Positions 36,279 through 45,793 of a stretch of DNA of 64,000 nt are shown here, piece by piece. Position 1 is the first letter of the stretch. Every line of letters starts with the position of its first letter. Source of the DNA: Shewanella carassii (GTDB lineage: Bacteria; Pseudomonadota; Gammaproteobacteria; Enterobacterales; Shewanellaceae); the NCBI RefSeq assembly GCF_002777975.1, contig NZ_NGVS01000006.1:466203-530202 (forward strand), given 5' to 3'. Both the position numbers and the translations under genes were made by a program. The notes under the pieces were generated by a model. That model saw only the letters and a program-made list of their open reading frames with translations, was not told the DNA's origin and did no database searches.

Positions 36279-38861
36279 ATGAACAGACCTCACCTTGTCC
36301 TGAGTGCCTGCGCCGCGGCACTAGCCTTGACCCCTACCGGAGAATCCTTCGCGGCCGAGGAGTCTGTGGAGCGTATCGAAGTCACAGGCTCGCGGATCAA
36401 ACGTACCGATATGGAAGGCCCATCGCCCATTCAATCCATAGGCAAGGAAGATATTGCCAACATGGGCTACGACAACCTGCAGCAGTTGCTGGAAAGAATG
36501 CCGGCGGCCGGGGCCGGCACTTTCTCCACCCGCGGCAACAGCCAGGACTCTACCGCCAACGGTGCCGCCGCCATTAGCCTGCGTGGCATGGGGCCGGATG
36601 CGACCCTGGTGCTGATCAATGGTCGCCGGGTTTCCATCAGTGCCTTTGCCGAAGGGGTCAGCAATTCTTTTGTCGATATCAACAGCATTCCCGTATCGGC
36701 CATTGAGCGGATAGATATACTCAAGGACGGCGCCTCGGCCATCTATGGCTCGGATGCCATCGCCGGGGTGGTCAACATAGTGCTGAGGAAAAACATCGAA
36801 GGCATTGAAGTCAATCTCGGCTATGGCGCCACAGATGGCCCCAATTACAACGAAAAGACCGCCAGTCTGGTGTGGGGCACCATGAGTGACAAGGGCAGCG
36901 CGTCTGTGATCCTGGATTACTTCAGCAACTCGACCCTGAGCGCCGATGAGATGGGGCAGTTTGGTACCGCCAATCAGTCGCCCTGGGGCGGGGAGGATTT
37001 CCGTTCTTCCCGGGGCTTTCCGGGGTATTTCTATGTCAACGGCGTCAAGACCATAGATCCGGCTTGTCCGGCCGATTCCACCACATCGAGCGGCAGTTGC
37101 CTGTTCGATTACGGCCCCTATAACTTGGTGATCCCCGAGGCCGAGCGCATAGGCGCCATAGGTCAGTTTGAGTATCACCTGAGTGACTCCCTGACCGCCT
37201 TTTTGGAGCTGGCGGCTCAGCACAATACCTCCAAGGCTGGTGGCGCCGCCACACCGCTGGATGAAACTGCCGGTTTGACGGTTCCCGGTTCACATCCCAA
37301 CAATCCTTTTGGTCAGGACATTGACATAGGCCGCTTCCGCACAGTGGATGCCGGTCCCCGCCGCTGGGATATCGAGTCCGACAGCTTGAGATTGGTGGCC
37401 GGTCTGCGCGGCAGCTTCAAGGAGTGGGACTGGGAAGTCTCGGCCCAAAAGGGGCGCAGTGAGTCGACCCAGACAGGGGATCGCAGCCAGGGCTGGGTGC
37501 GGGTGGACTATCTGCAGGAGCAAATCAATCTCGGCAACTACAACCCCTTTGGCGGCACCATCAACTCACCCGAGGTGATAGATGCCATTACCACCAGTCT
37601 GGTGCGTCAGGGCAAGTCACACATTACCGCCTATGATGCCAGCATTTCGGGGCATGCCTTTACCCTGGCAGACAGGGATATCATGCTGGCCGCCGGGATG
37701 GAATATCGTGAAGAGGATGTCAGCGATGTGCCCGATGAGCAGTTCCAGCGCGGGCTTATCTTCGGGACTGAAGCGGTTTCCGCCGCGGCCGAGCGCGATC
37801 AGTATGCCGCCTACCTGGAGTTTTCCATTCCGGTGACCGACAGCTTCGAGCTGCAACTGGCGGGGCGCTACGATCATTACAGCGATTTTGGCTCCACCAC
37901 CAATCCCAAGGTGGCGTTCCATTGGGGCATGACGGAAGACTTGAGCATGCGCGCCTCCTGGGCCCAGGGATTCCGGGCACCATCGTTGGCTCAGATAGGC
38001 CTGGGCCCTTCGGAAAAGAGTAACTTCTTTAAAGATACCTATGCCTGCGCCGCTCAGGGTATCTCCGAGGCCGACTGTGAGGTACTGGATTACAACACGG
38101 TATTTGCCGGTAACCCGGATCTGGACGCCGAGGAGTCGGAAACCTGGAACATAGGTATGATCTGGGCGCCGAGCCAGAAGTTCGATATCGGCTTCGATAT
38201 CTGGAACATCACCCAGGACAACAAGATAGACGAGCAGCCTCTGGGCGATATCTATGCCGCCAACTGTAATGATCAAAACAGCGCTATCTGTGTGCGCCTG
38301 CCCCCCGCCGGTGGCGAGCCGCTCGGGGTGCTTGATGTGATTCACTCAAGCTTTGTTAACTTAAGCTCCCAGGAGGCCCAGGGCCTGGATATCTCGGCTC
38401 ACTACGGCCTAGAGCTGGACAGCTATGGCGATCTCAAGTTTGGCCTTGAGTGGAGCTATCTGGACAAGTTTGAAAAGGACGGCCTGGATTATACCGGCGA
38501 GTATGAGTATCCCCAGTACCGCTGGCTGGCCAGCACTAACTGGACCATGGGCGACTTTGCCGCCAACCTCAATGTCAGCTACATAGGCGAATTTGAGGAT
38601 ACGCCGGATATCAACTTCGACGGCGCCCTCGACTTTACCGAAAACAAGTCACGTATGGTGGATGCCCAGTTCCTGGTGGACTTGCAGGCTTCCTACCGTT
38701 TCAACGAGATGTTCAAGTGGACGCTCGGGGTCAACAACCTGTTGGATGAAGAGCCGCCGTTTGCCATAGGCGATGGCGATGCGGATCTCTATGGCTATGT
38801 GATGTCTGTGCATAACCCCAGAGGCCGTTTCATCTACACCAAGGTCAGTCTTAACTTCTGA
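36279..38861 (+). CDS. TonB-dependent outer-membrane receptor, large type
   Basis: An 860-residue receptor. The signal peptide ends near SFAAEE; the plug reads VERIEVTGSRIKRTDMEGPS (TonB-box/plug start), then SLRGMGPDATLVLINGRRVS and RIDILKDGASAIYGSDAIAG. The barrel ends in TKVSLNF. 'VTGSRIKR' with long, cysteine-containing outer loops (CPADSTTSSGSC, CAAQGISEADC, CNDQNSAIC) is typical of the Caulobacter/Shewanella group that takes up peptides or oligosaccharides rather than siderophores. The substrate cannot be stated. Start 36279 has AGGGAT upstream; the frame is open another 27 codons without a signal-peptide shape. Confidence 0.9.
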   Translation: MNRPHLVLSACAAALALTPTGESFAAEESVERIEVTGSRIKRTDMEGPSPIQSIGKEDIANMGYDNLQQLLERMPAAGAGTFSTRGNSQDSTANGAAAISLRGMGPDATLVLINGRRVSISAFAEGVSNSFVDINSIPVSAIERIDILKDGASAIYGSDAIAGVVNIVLRKNIEGIEVNLGYGATDGPNYNEKTASLVWGTMSDKGSASVILDYFSNSTLSADEMGQFGTANQSPWGGEDFRSSRGFPGYFYVNGVKTIDPACPADSTTSSGSCLFDYGPYNLVIPEAERIGAIGQFEYHLSDSLTAFLELAAQHNTSKAGGAATPLDETAGLTVPGSHPNNPFGQDIDIGRFRTVDAGPRRWDIESDSLRLVAGLRGSFKEWDWEVSAQKGRSESTQTGDRSQGWVRVDYLQEQINLGNYNPFGGTINSPEVIDAITTSLVRQGKSHITAYDASISGHAFTLADRDIMLAAGMEYREEDVSDVPDEQFQRGLIFGTEAVSAAAERDQYAAYLEFSIPVTDSFELQLAGRYDHYSDFGSTTNPKVAFHWGMTEDLSMRASWAQGFRAPSLAQIGLGPSEKSNFFKDTYACAAQGISEADCEVLDYNTVFAGNPDLDAEESETWNIGMIWAPSQKFDIGFDIWNITQDNKIDEQPLGDIYAANCNDQNSAICVRLPPAGGEPLGVLDVIHSSFVNLSSQEAQGLDISAHYGLELDSYGDLKFGLEWSYLDKFEKDGLDYTGEYEYPQYRWLASTNWTMGDFAANLNVSYIGEFEDTPDINFDGALDFTENKSRMVDAQFLVDLQASYRFNEMFKWTLGVNNLLDEEPPFAIGDGDADLYGYVMSVHNPRGRFIYTKVSLNF

Positions 38862-38870
38862 GGCAGGCAC

Positions 38871-38902
38871 CCGGCCCTTGATGGCAAACTGACAAGGGCC
38901 GG
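38871..38902 (+). terminator. hairpin after the TonB receptor gene
   Basis: CCGGCCCTTG / CAAGGGCCGG with a 12-base loop, without a T run. A second hairpin GGCGCC / GGCGCC at 39011-39026 with TTTT after it follows further on. Confidence 0.5.
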
Positions 38903-39090
38903 ATGCTAGAGAGTTGAGATAAGAAGTGAGACATAAGAGCCGAGAAATAGGGACTGAGTGACAAGCTTGAGGCAGTGGGAGTATCTTGTTGCTGTTGACC
39001 TTATCATCATGGCGCCAGCGGGCGCCTTTTCTGCCATCATACCTGCGTTAGCCATTGCTTATGGCGACAGGGCAATTTAAGGAAAGTAAT

Positions 39091-39717
39091 ATGATTCGAC
39101 TCTATGGCACGCCGCGAAGCCGGGCGCTGCGGGTTTCCTAGTTGTTGGAAGAGTTGGAACTGCCCTGGGAGTTCCACTTTGTGGATATGGCCAAGCAGCA
39201 GAACCGCACTCCTGAGTTCCTGGCGCTTAATCCCTGCGGCAAAATCCCCGTGCTCGAGGATGACGGTCTGGTATTGACCGAATCGGCGGCTATTATGCTC
39301 TATCTGGCCGAGCGTTACGGTGAGGGGCGTCTGTTGCCCAAGCCCGGCACGGCAGCCTCCGGGCATCATCATCAATGGTTGAGCTTTGTGATAACCGAGT
39401 TGGAGCAGCCGTTATGGACCATGGGCAAGCACAGGTTTGCCTTGCCGGAGCAGCAGCGGGTGGCGGCGATTCAAGCCACTGCCGTATGGGAGTTCAACAA
39501 GGCCGCGGCCATTGCCGAGCAGTGGCTGCCTGATAGCCCATTTTTGCTCGGTGATGAATTGACTGTGGCCGATATACTGCTGGCCCATACTCTGAACTGG
39601 GCCACCATTTTTGAGCAGCAGATCCCGCCCAAACTGGCGGCTTACCGAGACAGGCTTAACCTGCGTCCGGCAATGAAAAAGGCGCTGGACAAAGCCAGCG
39701 CCAATTTAACTGATTAA
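39091..39717 (+). pseudogene. glutathione S-transferase gene interrupted by an amber codon
   Basis: With AAGGAAAG before the ATG at 39091, the frame begins MIRLYGTPRSRALRVS, hits TAG at 39139-39141, then continues without a break to 39717 (LLEELELPWEFHFVDMAKQQ, PCGKIPVLEDDGLVLTESAA, then a helical C-terminal domain with LLGDELTVADILLAHTLNW). The whole is a normal ~208-residue GST with thioredoxin-like N-domain. The missing residue is almost certainly Trp (TGG to TAG), as GST sequences read RALRVSWLLEEL. Everything else is intact, so the lesion is recent or a sequencing error. A restart at TTG (39142 or 39145) would lack the first beta strand. Confidence 0.85.
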
Positions 39718-39763
39718 TTCAAACTCTGGTTTCAAAGCCGCGGTATTTCAGGGCCGTGATATT

Positions 39764-40267
39764 TCAGAGCTGCGCGGCCGCCCACTTGGCGCGGCTTTCG
39801 CGGCTCTCACCCAGCCCGCCTTGCTGCTCTCTGAAGGCCTTGTAGGCTTCCACATCCAATGGCACCAGGCTGATATCCACTTCCAGCACCAGTTTGCACT
39901 CTTTCTTGATCCGCCAGGCAGCGGTGTTGTACAGCTCAGTGAGTGGCAGCGAGCTTAAAAACTCAGGGTTGTACTGGGTGTAAATCGCCTGGGTGGGATA
40001 AACCACAAAGGCCAAACGGCGCTTGGGTTCTTTCTTGAACATGGCCTCGATACCATCACAGGTGTTCAGCACCTGCATCTCGATAATATCGTCGATTTCC
40101 AGCAGTTTTTTCTGAGCCAGTTCGCTTACCTGCGCCTCGCCCGTTTCCCAGGAGAGCAACTCGGCTTCATCGACTTTCAGCAACTCGGCGGCCTGGGCGG
40201 TGCCCAAGCCAAGAGATTGGCGCAGGCACTGAAACTCGATGGCGTTGAGCGGATATTGTTTGGACAT
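39764..40267 (-). CDS. helix-turn-helix protein with C-terminal DUF4447-like domain
   Basis: A 167-residue protein. Residues 5-60 look like an XRE-type helix-turn-helix ([24 protein letters not shown] text followed by [17 protein letters not shown]). The second part ([20 protein letters not shown]) is a small alpha/beta domain. This two-part plan resembles the DUF4447 proteins known from Shewanella, of unknown function; I am not certain of the family. It may be a DNA-binding regulator. Confidence 0.65.
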   Translation of the reverse strand: MSKQYPLNAIEFQCLRQSLGLGTAQAAELLKVDEAELLSWETGEAQVSELAQKKLLEIDDIIEMQVLNTCDGIEAMFKKEPKRRLAFVVYPTQAIYTQYNPEFLSSLPLTELYNTAAWRIKKECKLVLEVDISLVPLDVEAYKAFREQQGGLGESRESRAKWAAAQL

Positions 40268-40327
40268 AATGCTTCCTGTTTTTTCTATGTGTCTGATGGC
40301 GTGGCGCCTAGGGAATGCCGACCTGTG

Positions 40328-40732
40328 TCAGCTTTGCAGCCAGACGTCTTCGACCCATTGCCAGAATGACTCCCAGCAATCTTCTTCATCCAGGCCGTCC
40401 TGGTTCCAGAAGTAGACCACACCTTCCTGATCTATGCAGTAAAAGTCATCACCGGTTTGGCAGATGGCAATCAGATCTCTGGGCATTCCCAGCGACCAGG
40501 CATAGGAGGTCACTTCCGGCAGATAGGTGTGGGACTGGGGATCGGCAGCGGTCACCGGTTCCAGGCTGCCATAGATAACATCGCTGGCATGCAGCAGATA
40601 TTCTTTCAGCTCCGCAGGCAAAGGGATGAGTATTTGCTCTTCGATATCCACCAGATCGTCAAAGCCGGGCAGATCCAGCGGTACAGGAACCTGCTCTGAC
40701 AGTTCCTGCAGTTGCTCTATGATTTCATGCAT
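40328..40732 (-). CDS. SMI1/KNR4-family protein
   Basis: A 134-residue acidic protein. The pattern LDLPGFDDLVDIEEQILIPL, then PAELKEYLLHASDVIYG and FYCIDQEGVVYFWNQDG, ending with WESFWQWVEDVW, fits the SMI1/KNR4 (SUKH) fold. Members are often immunity proteins of polymorphic toxins, but isolated copies without a toxin, as here, are common and of unknown role. No toxin gene is seen nearby. It is on the same strand as the preceding gene, 60 bases apart. Confidence 0.8.
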   Translation of the reverse strand: MHEIIEQLQELSEQVPVPLDLPGFDDLVDIEEQILIPLPAELKEYLLHASDVIYGSLEPVTAADPQSHTYLPEVTSYAWSLGMPRDLIAICQTGDDFYCIDQEGVVYFWNQDGLDEEDCWESFWQWVEDVWLQS

Positions 40733-40800
40733 GATTTTACGCTTTGGCCGAGGGTCAATGCGCTGGAGTATAGCGGCTTGTTGGCCGCTGACAAGCTTTG

Positions 40801-41583
40801 TCAGGCGACTATGGTATTTTCTATGCCAAGAGTCTGGGTTTGTTGGCGTTTATAACCCAACCAGGCCTTGTGGTACAGCTTGTGTGATTCCTGGCGTAGC
40901 TTCTGGATCCGGGCCAGTTCCAGCTCGCTCAAAGGCCTTTGCTCGCGGGCAGCCTTGCGTTCCATCGCCTGCACCTCTTCATAGACTTGGTGCTCGGCGC
41001 CGTTTTTGATGGCGGCAATCTCCCTTAAGTGCAACTGAACTTCGGCAATCAGGCCACTTTTCGGCAGCTGCAGCAGCAGGTTGATATCCCGATAGCCAGA
41101 GGCCTTTGGCTGGGCAAACCTGTCTTTGACCTGTAGCACATTGGCCTGTTGATTCAGGGTGTCAAAGGCCTGTTGCAGATCATCAAGGTTGTCGGCTATC
41201 AGGGTGGCTCGCACCAGATCTGTCAGAGCGGCGGGGTCGTTATTCAGCTTGTGCGCTACCTTGACTTCGGCCCGTTGACGCTCTTTCACTTTGGCAAGGA
41301 GCAGCTCAGTTTCGCTCTGATTGGCTACCTGTGACAGGAGACTGTGCAATTCATTTTGTGCCATCGGTGCCTGCTGATAGAGGGCATTGAGGCTGGAGAC
41401 GGGCTGCCTTGGGGTGCTAAAGCTTTGTTTCTTGAGGGCATTGAATGGATGGGCCGAGTTTTGGCGCAGGCTGTAGCCGCTGTCGTCTCTCGGTTCAGCT
41501 TCATACTCTGAAGGTTGAGCGTAGGCGGTGCGCGCCGAAAGCAGTAACAGGAAAACCAGGAAAGTGCGGAATAATCGGGTCAT
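40801..41583 (-). CDS. exported RelA/SpoT-like nucleotidyltransferase-fold protein
   Basis: A 260-residue protein with a clear signal peptide (MTRLFRTFLVFLLLLSARTA, then YAQ). The mature part has a basic helical region, then motifs in the order of a RelA/SpoT domain: ALTDLVRATLIADNLDDLQQ (compare the D-x-x-R-x-T strand), ASGYRDINLLLQLP (GYRSIH-like), IAEVQLHL (EIQIRT-like) and EHQVYE (EH..Y). Cytosolic (p)ppGpp synthetases have no signal peptide, so this would act in the periplasm, where GTP and ATP are absent, and it may have lost or changed activity. Start at 41583 has GCGAGG upstream. A C-terminal helical tail follows. Confidence 0.7.
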   Translation of the reverse strand: MTRLFRTFLVFLLLLSARTAYAQPSEYEAEPRDDSGYSLRQNSAHPFNALKKQSFSTPRQPVSSLNALYQQAPMAQNELHSLLSQVANQSETELLLAKVKERQRAEVKVAHKLNNDPAALTDLVRATLIADNLDDLQQAFDTLNQQANVLQVKDRFAQPKASGYRDINLLLQLPKSGLIAEVQLHLREIAAIKNGAEHQVYEEVQAMERKAAREQRPLSELELARIQKLRQESHKLYHKAWLGYKRQQTQTLGIENTIVA

Positions 41584-41684
41584 GGGGCCTCGCATCCAGA
41601 ATGACTTCTAAGTGGCTTTGACTCCAATGTAGCACTTTGCTCTGAACCCTTGCTGAACCTCAAATGAAACTTTATTCATCTAAA

Positions 41685-41712
41685 AACAAAGGCGCCTTGA
41701 GGCGCCTTTGTT
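41685..41712. terminator. terminator after pepO
   Basis: AACAAAGGCGCC / GGCGCCTTTGTT with a 4-base loop lies 14 bases beyond the pepO stop on the minus strand. Confidence 0.8.
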
Positions 41713-41725
41713 AGCAAGCGTAAAA

Positions 41726-43825
41726 TTACCAGATTTTCACGCGCTGGGCCGGCTCAATATACATGCCGTCACCTGGCTTCACATCAAATGTGCTATAGAA
41801 CTGCGGCATATTGGACAGTGAACCTATGGCGCGGAACTTGGCCGGTGAATGAGGATCTGTGGCCACTCGGTTGCGCATGGCTTCCTCTTTGATCTTGGCG
41901 CGCCAGATTTGAGCGAAGCCGAGGAAGAAGCGTTCATCACCGCTCAGACCATCGATTACCGGAGCCTCTTTGCCCGCCAAGGATTTTTTGTAGGCCTTGT
42001 AGGCTATGGTGACACCAGAGAGATCGCCGATGTTTTCACCCAGGGTCAGACTGCCGTTAACGTGCAGGTCGTCAAACACATAGTAGCCGTCGTACTGGGC
42101 GATTAGCGCCTTGCCGCGGGCGGCAAACTCTTTCAGGTCCTGTTCGGTCCACCAGTCGCGCATATTGCCTTCGCCGTCGAACTTGGCACCCTGATCGTCA
42201 AAGCCGTGACCCATCTCATGACCGATAACCGCACCTATACCACCATAGTTGACGGCATCGTCGGCAGCCATATTAAAGAAAGGTGGCTGCAAGATGGCGG
42301 CCGGGAACACGATTTCGTTCATGGTCGGGTTGTAGTAGGCGTTGACAGTTTGTGGCGTCATGTGCCATTCGCCCTTGTCTATGGGGCTGCCCAACTTGGC
42401 CAGTTGCTTCTGATGTTCCACTTCACCGGCGCGGATCTCGTTACCGACCAGGTCGTCAGCCTTGATAGTCAGCTTGCTGTAGTCTTCCCACTTGTCGGGA
42501 TAGCCGATTTTCGGGTTGAACTTGGCCAGTTTTTCCTTGGCGGCGACTTTGGTGTCTGCGCCCATCCACTCCAGTTCATCTATGCTGTCGGCGTAGGCAC
42601 CGCGCAGGTTTTCCACCAGATGCTCCATCCGCTCCTTGGCTTCAGGGGCGAAGTGGCGCTTGACGTATACTTTACCCACGACTTCACCCAGCAGGCTGTT
42701 GACCTTGGCTACACCGCGCTTCCAACGAGGTTCCTGTTCTTGCTGGCCGTTGAGTGTCTTGGCGAAGAACTCGAAGTTTTCTTTATCCAGCGGCTCGCTC
42801 AGATCTGAGGCGAAGTGGGTCAACAGCTGCCAGCGCATATATGTCTTCCAGGTCGCCAGATCTGTGTCTTTGACTATCTGGTTCAGACCTTCGATAAAGC
42901 TGGGCTGATTAATGATGATATCGGCTTGCTTGTCGGCGCCAAGCGCAGTCAGGTAGGCGTTCCAGTCGATATCCGGCGCCAGTGTTGACAGTTCTTTGAC
43001 CTCAAATTTGTTGTAGGTCTTGGTGCTGTCACGGCTTTCAACCACATCCCAATGCTTGGCGGCGATGGCGGTTTCCAGCTTCATGATGGCTTCGGCGCTT
43101 TGTTGTGGCTCGGCAAAACCGGCCAGGGTGAACATCTTGGCGATATGCTCAACAAAGGCCTTGCGGATGTTGACGAAACGCTCACCTTCGTTGAAGTAAT
43201 AGTCTTTCTCCGGCAGGCTCAGGCCGTATTGCCAGATATGGGTGGCATAGCGGCTGGAGTCCTTGGCATCAACATCGATATAGAAGGCCATGGGCGTGCC
43301 GCCACCGAGAATTTGGCTCTTGCCGAAGTAGGCCGCCAGAGCTTGCTTGTCTTTGATGGCATCTATGATTGCCAGCTCGCTCTCCAGTGGCTTGATCCCC
43401 AACTGGTTGAGCGTATCGCTGTCCATAAAGGAGCGGTAAAGATCGGCCACTTTTTGCTCGTCGCTGCCGGGCTTGAGATCTTTGCTCTGCGCCACTTCTT
43501 CAATAATGGCTTTGACATCGTCACGGGATTTTTCCCTGAGGTCATAGAATGCGCCTGTGCTGGTGCGATCTGCCGGGATCTCTGTGTTCTTGATCCAGCC
43601 GCCGTTGACATAGGTATAGAAGTCATCCTGAGGACGAACAGACTTGTCAAAGTTGGCAAATTCAATCCCCGAGCCCAGGGCTTGGCTGACGGCGGCGGCA
43701 GTTGCGGTTTTGGCGACTTCCGGCTGTTTGGCTGTTTCAGCCTGGGTCTCAGCCGTTTTGTCATTACAGGCAGATAGGCCTGCGATGAGTGAGGCACACA
43801 ATCCCCCAATGAGTACTTTTCTCAT
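41726..43825 (-). CDS. pepO: M13-family zinc endopeptidase lipoprotein (PepO)
   Basis: A 699-residue neprilysin-like metallopeptidase. Zinc motif HEMGH at about 536-540 in VIGHEMGHGFDD, preceded by NAYYNPTMNEIVFPAAILQP (substrate-binding loop), and the third ligand in ENIGDLSG. The C-terminal tryptophan is kept. A lipobox GLSACND near residue 20 indicates a membrane-anchored periplasmic protein. It cleaves small peptides. Start 43825 is used since the signal sequence MRKVLIGGLCASLIAGLSAC follows and AAAGGAAA precedes; an ATG 22 codons upstream gives no export signal. Confidence 0.94.
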   Translation of the reverse strand: MRKVLIGGLCASLIAGLSACNDKTAETQAETAKQPEVAKTATAAAVSQALGSGIEFANFDKSVRPQDDFYTYVNGGWIKNTEIPADRTSTGAFYDLREKSRDDVKAIIEEVAQSKDLKPGSDEQKVADLYRSFMDSDTLNQLGIKPLESELAIIDAIKDKQALAAYFGKSQILGGGTPMAFYIDVDAKDSSRYATHIWQYGLSLPEKDYYFNEGERFVNIRKAFVEHIAKMFTLAGFAEPQQSAEAIMKLETAIAAKHWDVVESRDSTKTYNKFEVKELSTLAPDIDWNAYLTALGADKQADIIINQPSFIEGLNQIVKDTDLATWKTYMRWQLLTHFASDLSEPLDKENFEFFAKTLNGQQEQEPRWKRGVAKVNSLLGEVVGKVYVKRHFAPEAKERMEHLVENLRGAYADSIDELEWMGADTKVAAKEKLAKFNPKIGYPDKWEDYSKLTIKADDLVGNEIRAGEVEHQKQLAKLGSPIDKGEWHMTPQTVNAYYNPTMNEIVFPAAILQPPFFNMAADDAVNYGGIGAVIGHEMGHGFDDQGAKFDGEGNMRDWWTEQDLKEFAARGKALIAQYDGYYVFDDLHVNGSLTLGENIGDLSGVTIAYKAYKKSLAGKEAPVIDGLSGDERFFLGFAQIWRAKIKEEAMRNRVATDPHSPAKFRAIGSLSNMPQFYSTFDVKPGDGMYIEPAQRVKIW

Positions 43826-44114
43826 GCTGTTTCCTTTTCTTTGTTCTTTGGTGTCCCGCGAGGGGACATTTTTATCAGATTGGCTGCACACCCGTTTGTT
43901 CGGGAAAAACCGCAGTGATGCCTATGTTAAGGCCTGTGTGGGAATGTAAACAAGTCCCGCAGCGATGACAGCGAGCCTCGGCGCCGCGGGAGTTGTAAGC
44001 AAAGGTTACAGGCGCTTATTTGAGTGAGCGTTTGACAGTCTTTGCCCTTTAGCGTGTCAGGCTCCATAATGGCGCGCAATTGACACGGCATAACTCAAGA
44101 GGTTGGATAGCCAA

Positions 44115-44807
44115 GTGCGTTTAGATAAATTTATCTGTGAGTCTACAGAGCTGACCCGTTCCATGGCCAAGAAGGCGCTGCACCGCGGTGAAATCAGTGT
44201 CGATGGTGAAATCGTCAAGGACTCCAGCTTCAAGGTGCGTGATGGCATGAGAGTGTGCTTCGACGGTGAACCTATCAGCTTGATAGGCAACAGATATCTG
44301 ATGTTGCATAAGCCGGTCGATACCATCTGCTCAACCGTGGATGAGGTCTATCCTTCGGTCATCAGTCTAATGGAGATAGAAAAGCCCGAGAATTTGCATA
44401 TTGCCGGGCGCCTGGATGCTGATACCACAGGTCTGGTGTTGATTACCGACGATGGTCAGTGGTCGCACAAGCTAACCTCTCCCAAGAAGGAATGCGGCAA
44501 ACGCTACCGGGTGTGGCTGGCCAGCCCAGTTACTGAAGACTTGATCCCACAATTTGCCGCTGGCCTGGCGCTGCACCGGGAAGAGGGGCTGACCCGGCCG
44601 GCGCAGCTGCAGCTGATTAGCCCAACCGAAGTCTTGTTAACCATTACCGAAGGTAAATATCATCAGGTGAAACGTATGTTTGCCGCTGTGGGCAACAAAG
44701 TGGAAGCCCTGCATCGTGAGTCAATCGGCGCCATAGAACTGGATAGCGAACTGGAACCCGGTGAGTGGCGTTATCTGACCGAAGCGGAGATAGCCTCGGT
44801 AGGCTGA
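44115..44807 (+). CDS. rsuA: 16S rRNA pseudouridine(516) synthase
   Basis: A 230-residue RsuA-family enzyme: an N-terminal S4 RNA-binding domain (RLDKFICESTELTRSMAKKA, then GEISVDGEIVKD) followed by the catalytic domain with Asp101 in AGRLDADTTGLVLIT and the GKYHQVKRM motif. It makes pseudouridine 516 in 16S rRNA. I take the GTG at 44115 as start because it gives the standard MRLDKFI N-terminus; a TTG at 44103 is also possible. No operon partner. A hairpin shared with the convergent gene follows. Confidence 0.9.
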   Translation: MRLDKFICESTELTRSMAKKALHRGEISVDGEIVKDSSFKVRDGMRVCFDGEPISLIGNRYLMLHKPVDTICSTVDEVYPSVISLMEIEKPENLHIAGRLDADTTGLVLITDDGQWSHKLTSPKKECGKRYRVWLASPVTEDLIPQFAAGLALHREEGLTRPAQLQLISPTEVLLTITEGKYHQVKRMFAAVGNKVEALHRESIGAIELDSELEPGEWRYLTEAEIASVG

Positions 44808-44814
44808 AGAAAAG

Positions 44815-44843
44815 GCACCAAGGCCAGCCGGAGGCCTTGGTGC
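44815..44843. terminator. bidirectional hairpin between rsuA and DUF4097 gene
   Basis: GCACCAAGGCC / GGCCTTGGTGC with a 7-base loop between convergent stops. T runs are short, with TTTTCTTC on the minus strand. Confidence 0.65.
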
Positions 44844-44854
44844 GATACAGCTGA

Positions 44855-45793
44855 TTATTGCTGCAGTTTAATCCGGCCACTGATGGTGTTGATACTGACA
44901 TCGGCTTGGCCGGAACCACTTTGGAATTGCAGCGATTCAGCCTTGGTGTACTTGGCTTTTTTCGGTGAGTCCTGAGTCAGTTGGTTGTCAATCTTGCCAC
45001 CTGGGCCACCGCTGATATCAAAGGCGGCATTCGGCAGTTTGGCAAACTTGAGTTCAATATCGCCACTGACGCTATCGACATTGGCATTGCCGGCCAGGCT
45101 TTGCATGGCAATACTCAAGTCGCCACTGACGGTTCTGGCCTTGAGTGACTCAGGAGCCTTGAGGGTCAATTGACTCTTGCCCGAGACCTGGTCCAGCTCC
45201 ACTTCTATGGCATCACTCTCGGCGTTTAGTTCGCCGCTCACCAGGCGATAACTCACCTTGCCCAGACTCTGTTTATCCTCAATGTCGCCGGAAACGGTTT
45301 CCAGATACAGTTCACCCTGGTTGCTCTGGGTTAGGATACTGCCGGAAACCGTGGTCAGTTGCAGATTGCCTTTGAGATCCTGGCCCTTGATATCGCCACT
45401 GACATTGGCCGAGCTGATCTCACCCTCCAACCCTTGAAGGTCATAATCGGCGGAAACGCCTTTAAGCTTCATATTGACTGTGGTGGGCAGAAAGATCTCC
45501 AGCTTTGAGCCGTCTTTGTCCCGGCTGTTATAGCTTTTTGGCAGCTTGTCTTCGATAACAAAGCTGCCGCCCTGCTGACCAAACACCAGGCCTTCACTGA
45601 GCTCATCCAGCTTGCCCTTGATGGCGACTTCAGCCTTGTCCCAACTGCGGATCTTCACTTCTCCCCGTTGGATCTTGATATTCAATTTGGCTCCGGATTC
45701 CAGCGCCGCGCTCTGATCGACCTTCTCGGCCGCATGCAATACTGGGCTCAGCAGCAGGGCTGAAGAGAGTAGGGTTAGTGATATCTTGTTCAT
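44855..45793 (-). CDS. exported beta-helix-like DUF4097 protein
   Basis: A 312-residue protein with a signal peptide (ending VLHAAEK). The body is built of repeating strands with the unit 'x-TVSGDI-x' (ANVSGDIKGQ, TTVSGSI, ETVSGDIE, RLVSGELN, DQVSGKS, RTVSGDLS, DSVSGDIE, NTISGRI), which is the DUF4097 beta-solenoid. The function is unknown; members are often co-encoded with sigma factors, as here. It overlaps the upstream gene by 4 bases (ATGA), so it is the third gene of the 46865-44855 operon. A periplasmic location is inferred. Confidence 0.88.
   Translation of the reverse strand: MNKISLTLLSSALLLSPVLHAAEKVDQSAALESGAKLNIKIQRGEVKIRSWDKAEVAIKGKLDELSEGLVFGQQGGSFVIEDKLPKSYNSRDKDGSKLEIFLPTTVNMKLKGVSADYDLQGLEGEISSANVSGDIKGQDLKGNLQLTTVSGSILTQSNQGELYLETVSGDIEDKQSLGKVSYRLVSGELNAESDAIEVELDQVSGKSQLTLKAPESLKARTVSGDLSIAMQSLAGNANVDSVSGDIELKFAKLPNAAFDISGGPGGKIDNQLTQDSPKKAKYTKAESLQFQSGSGQADVSINTISGRIKLQQ

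Noticed and set aside
40328..40732. Toxin-immunity system based on the SMI1/KNR4 protein
   Set aside because: No toxin gene is nearby; lone SMI1/KNR4 proteins are common.
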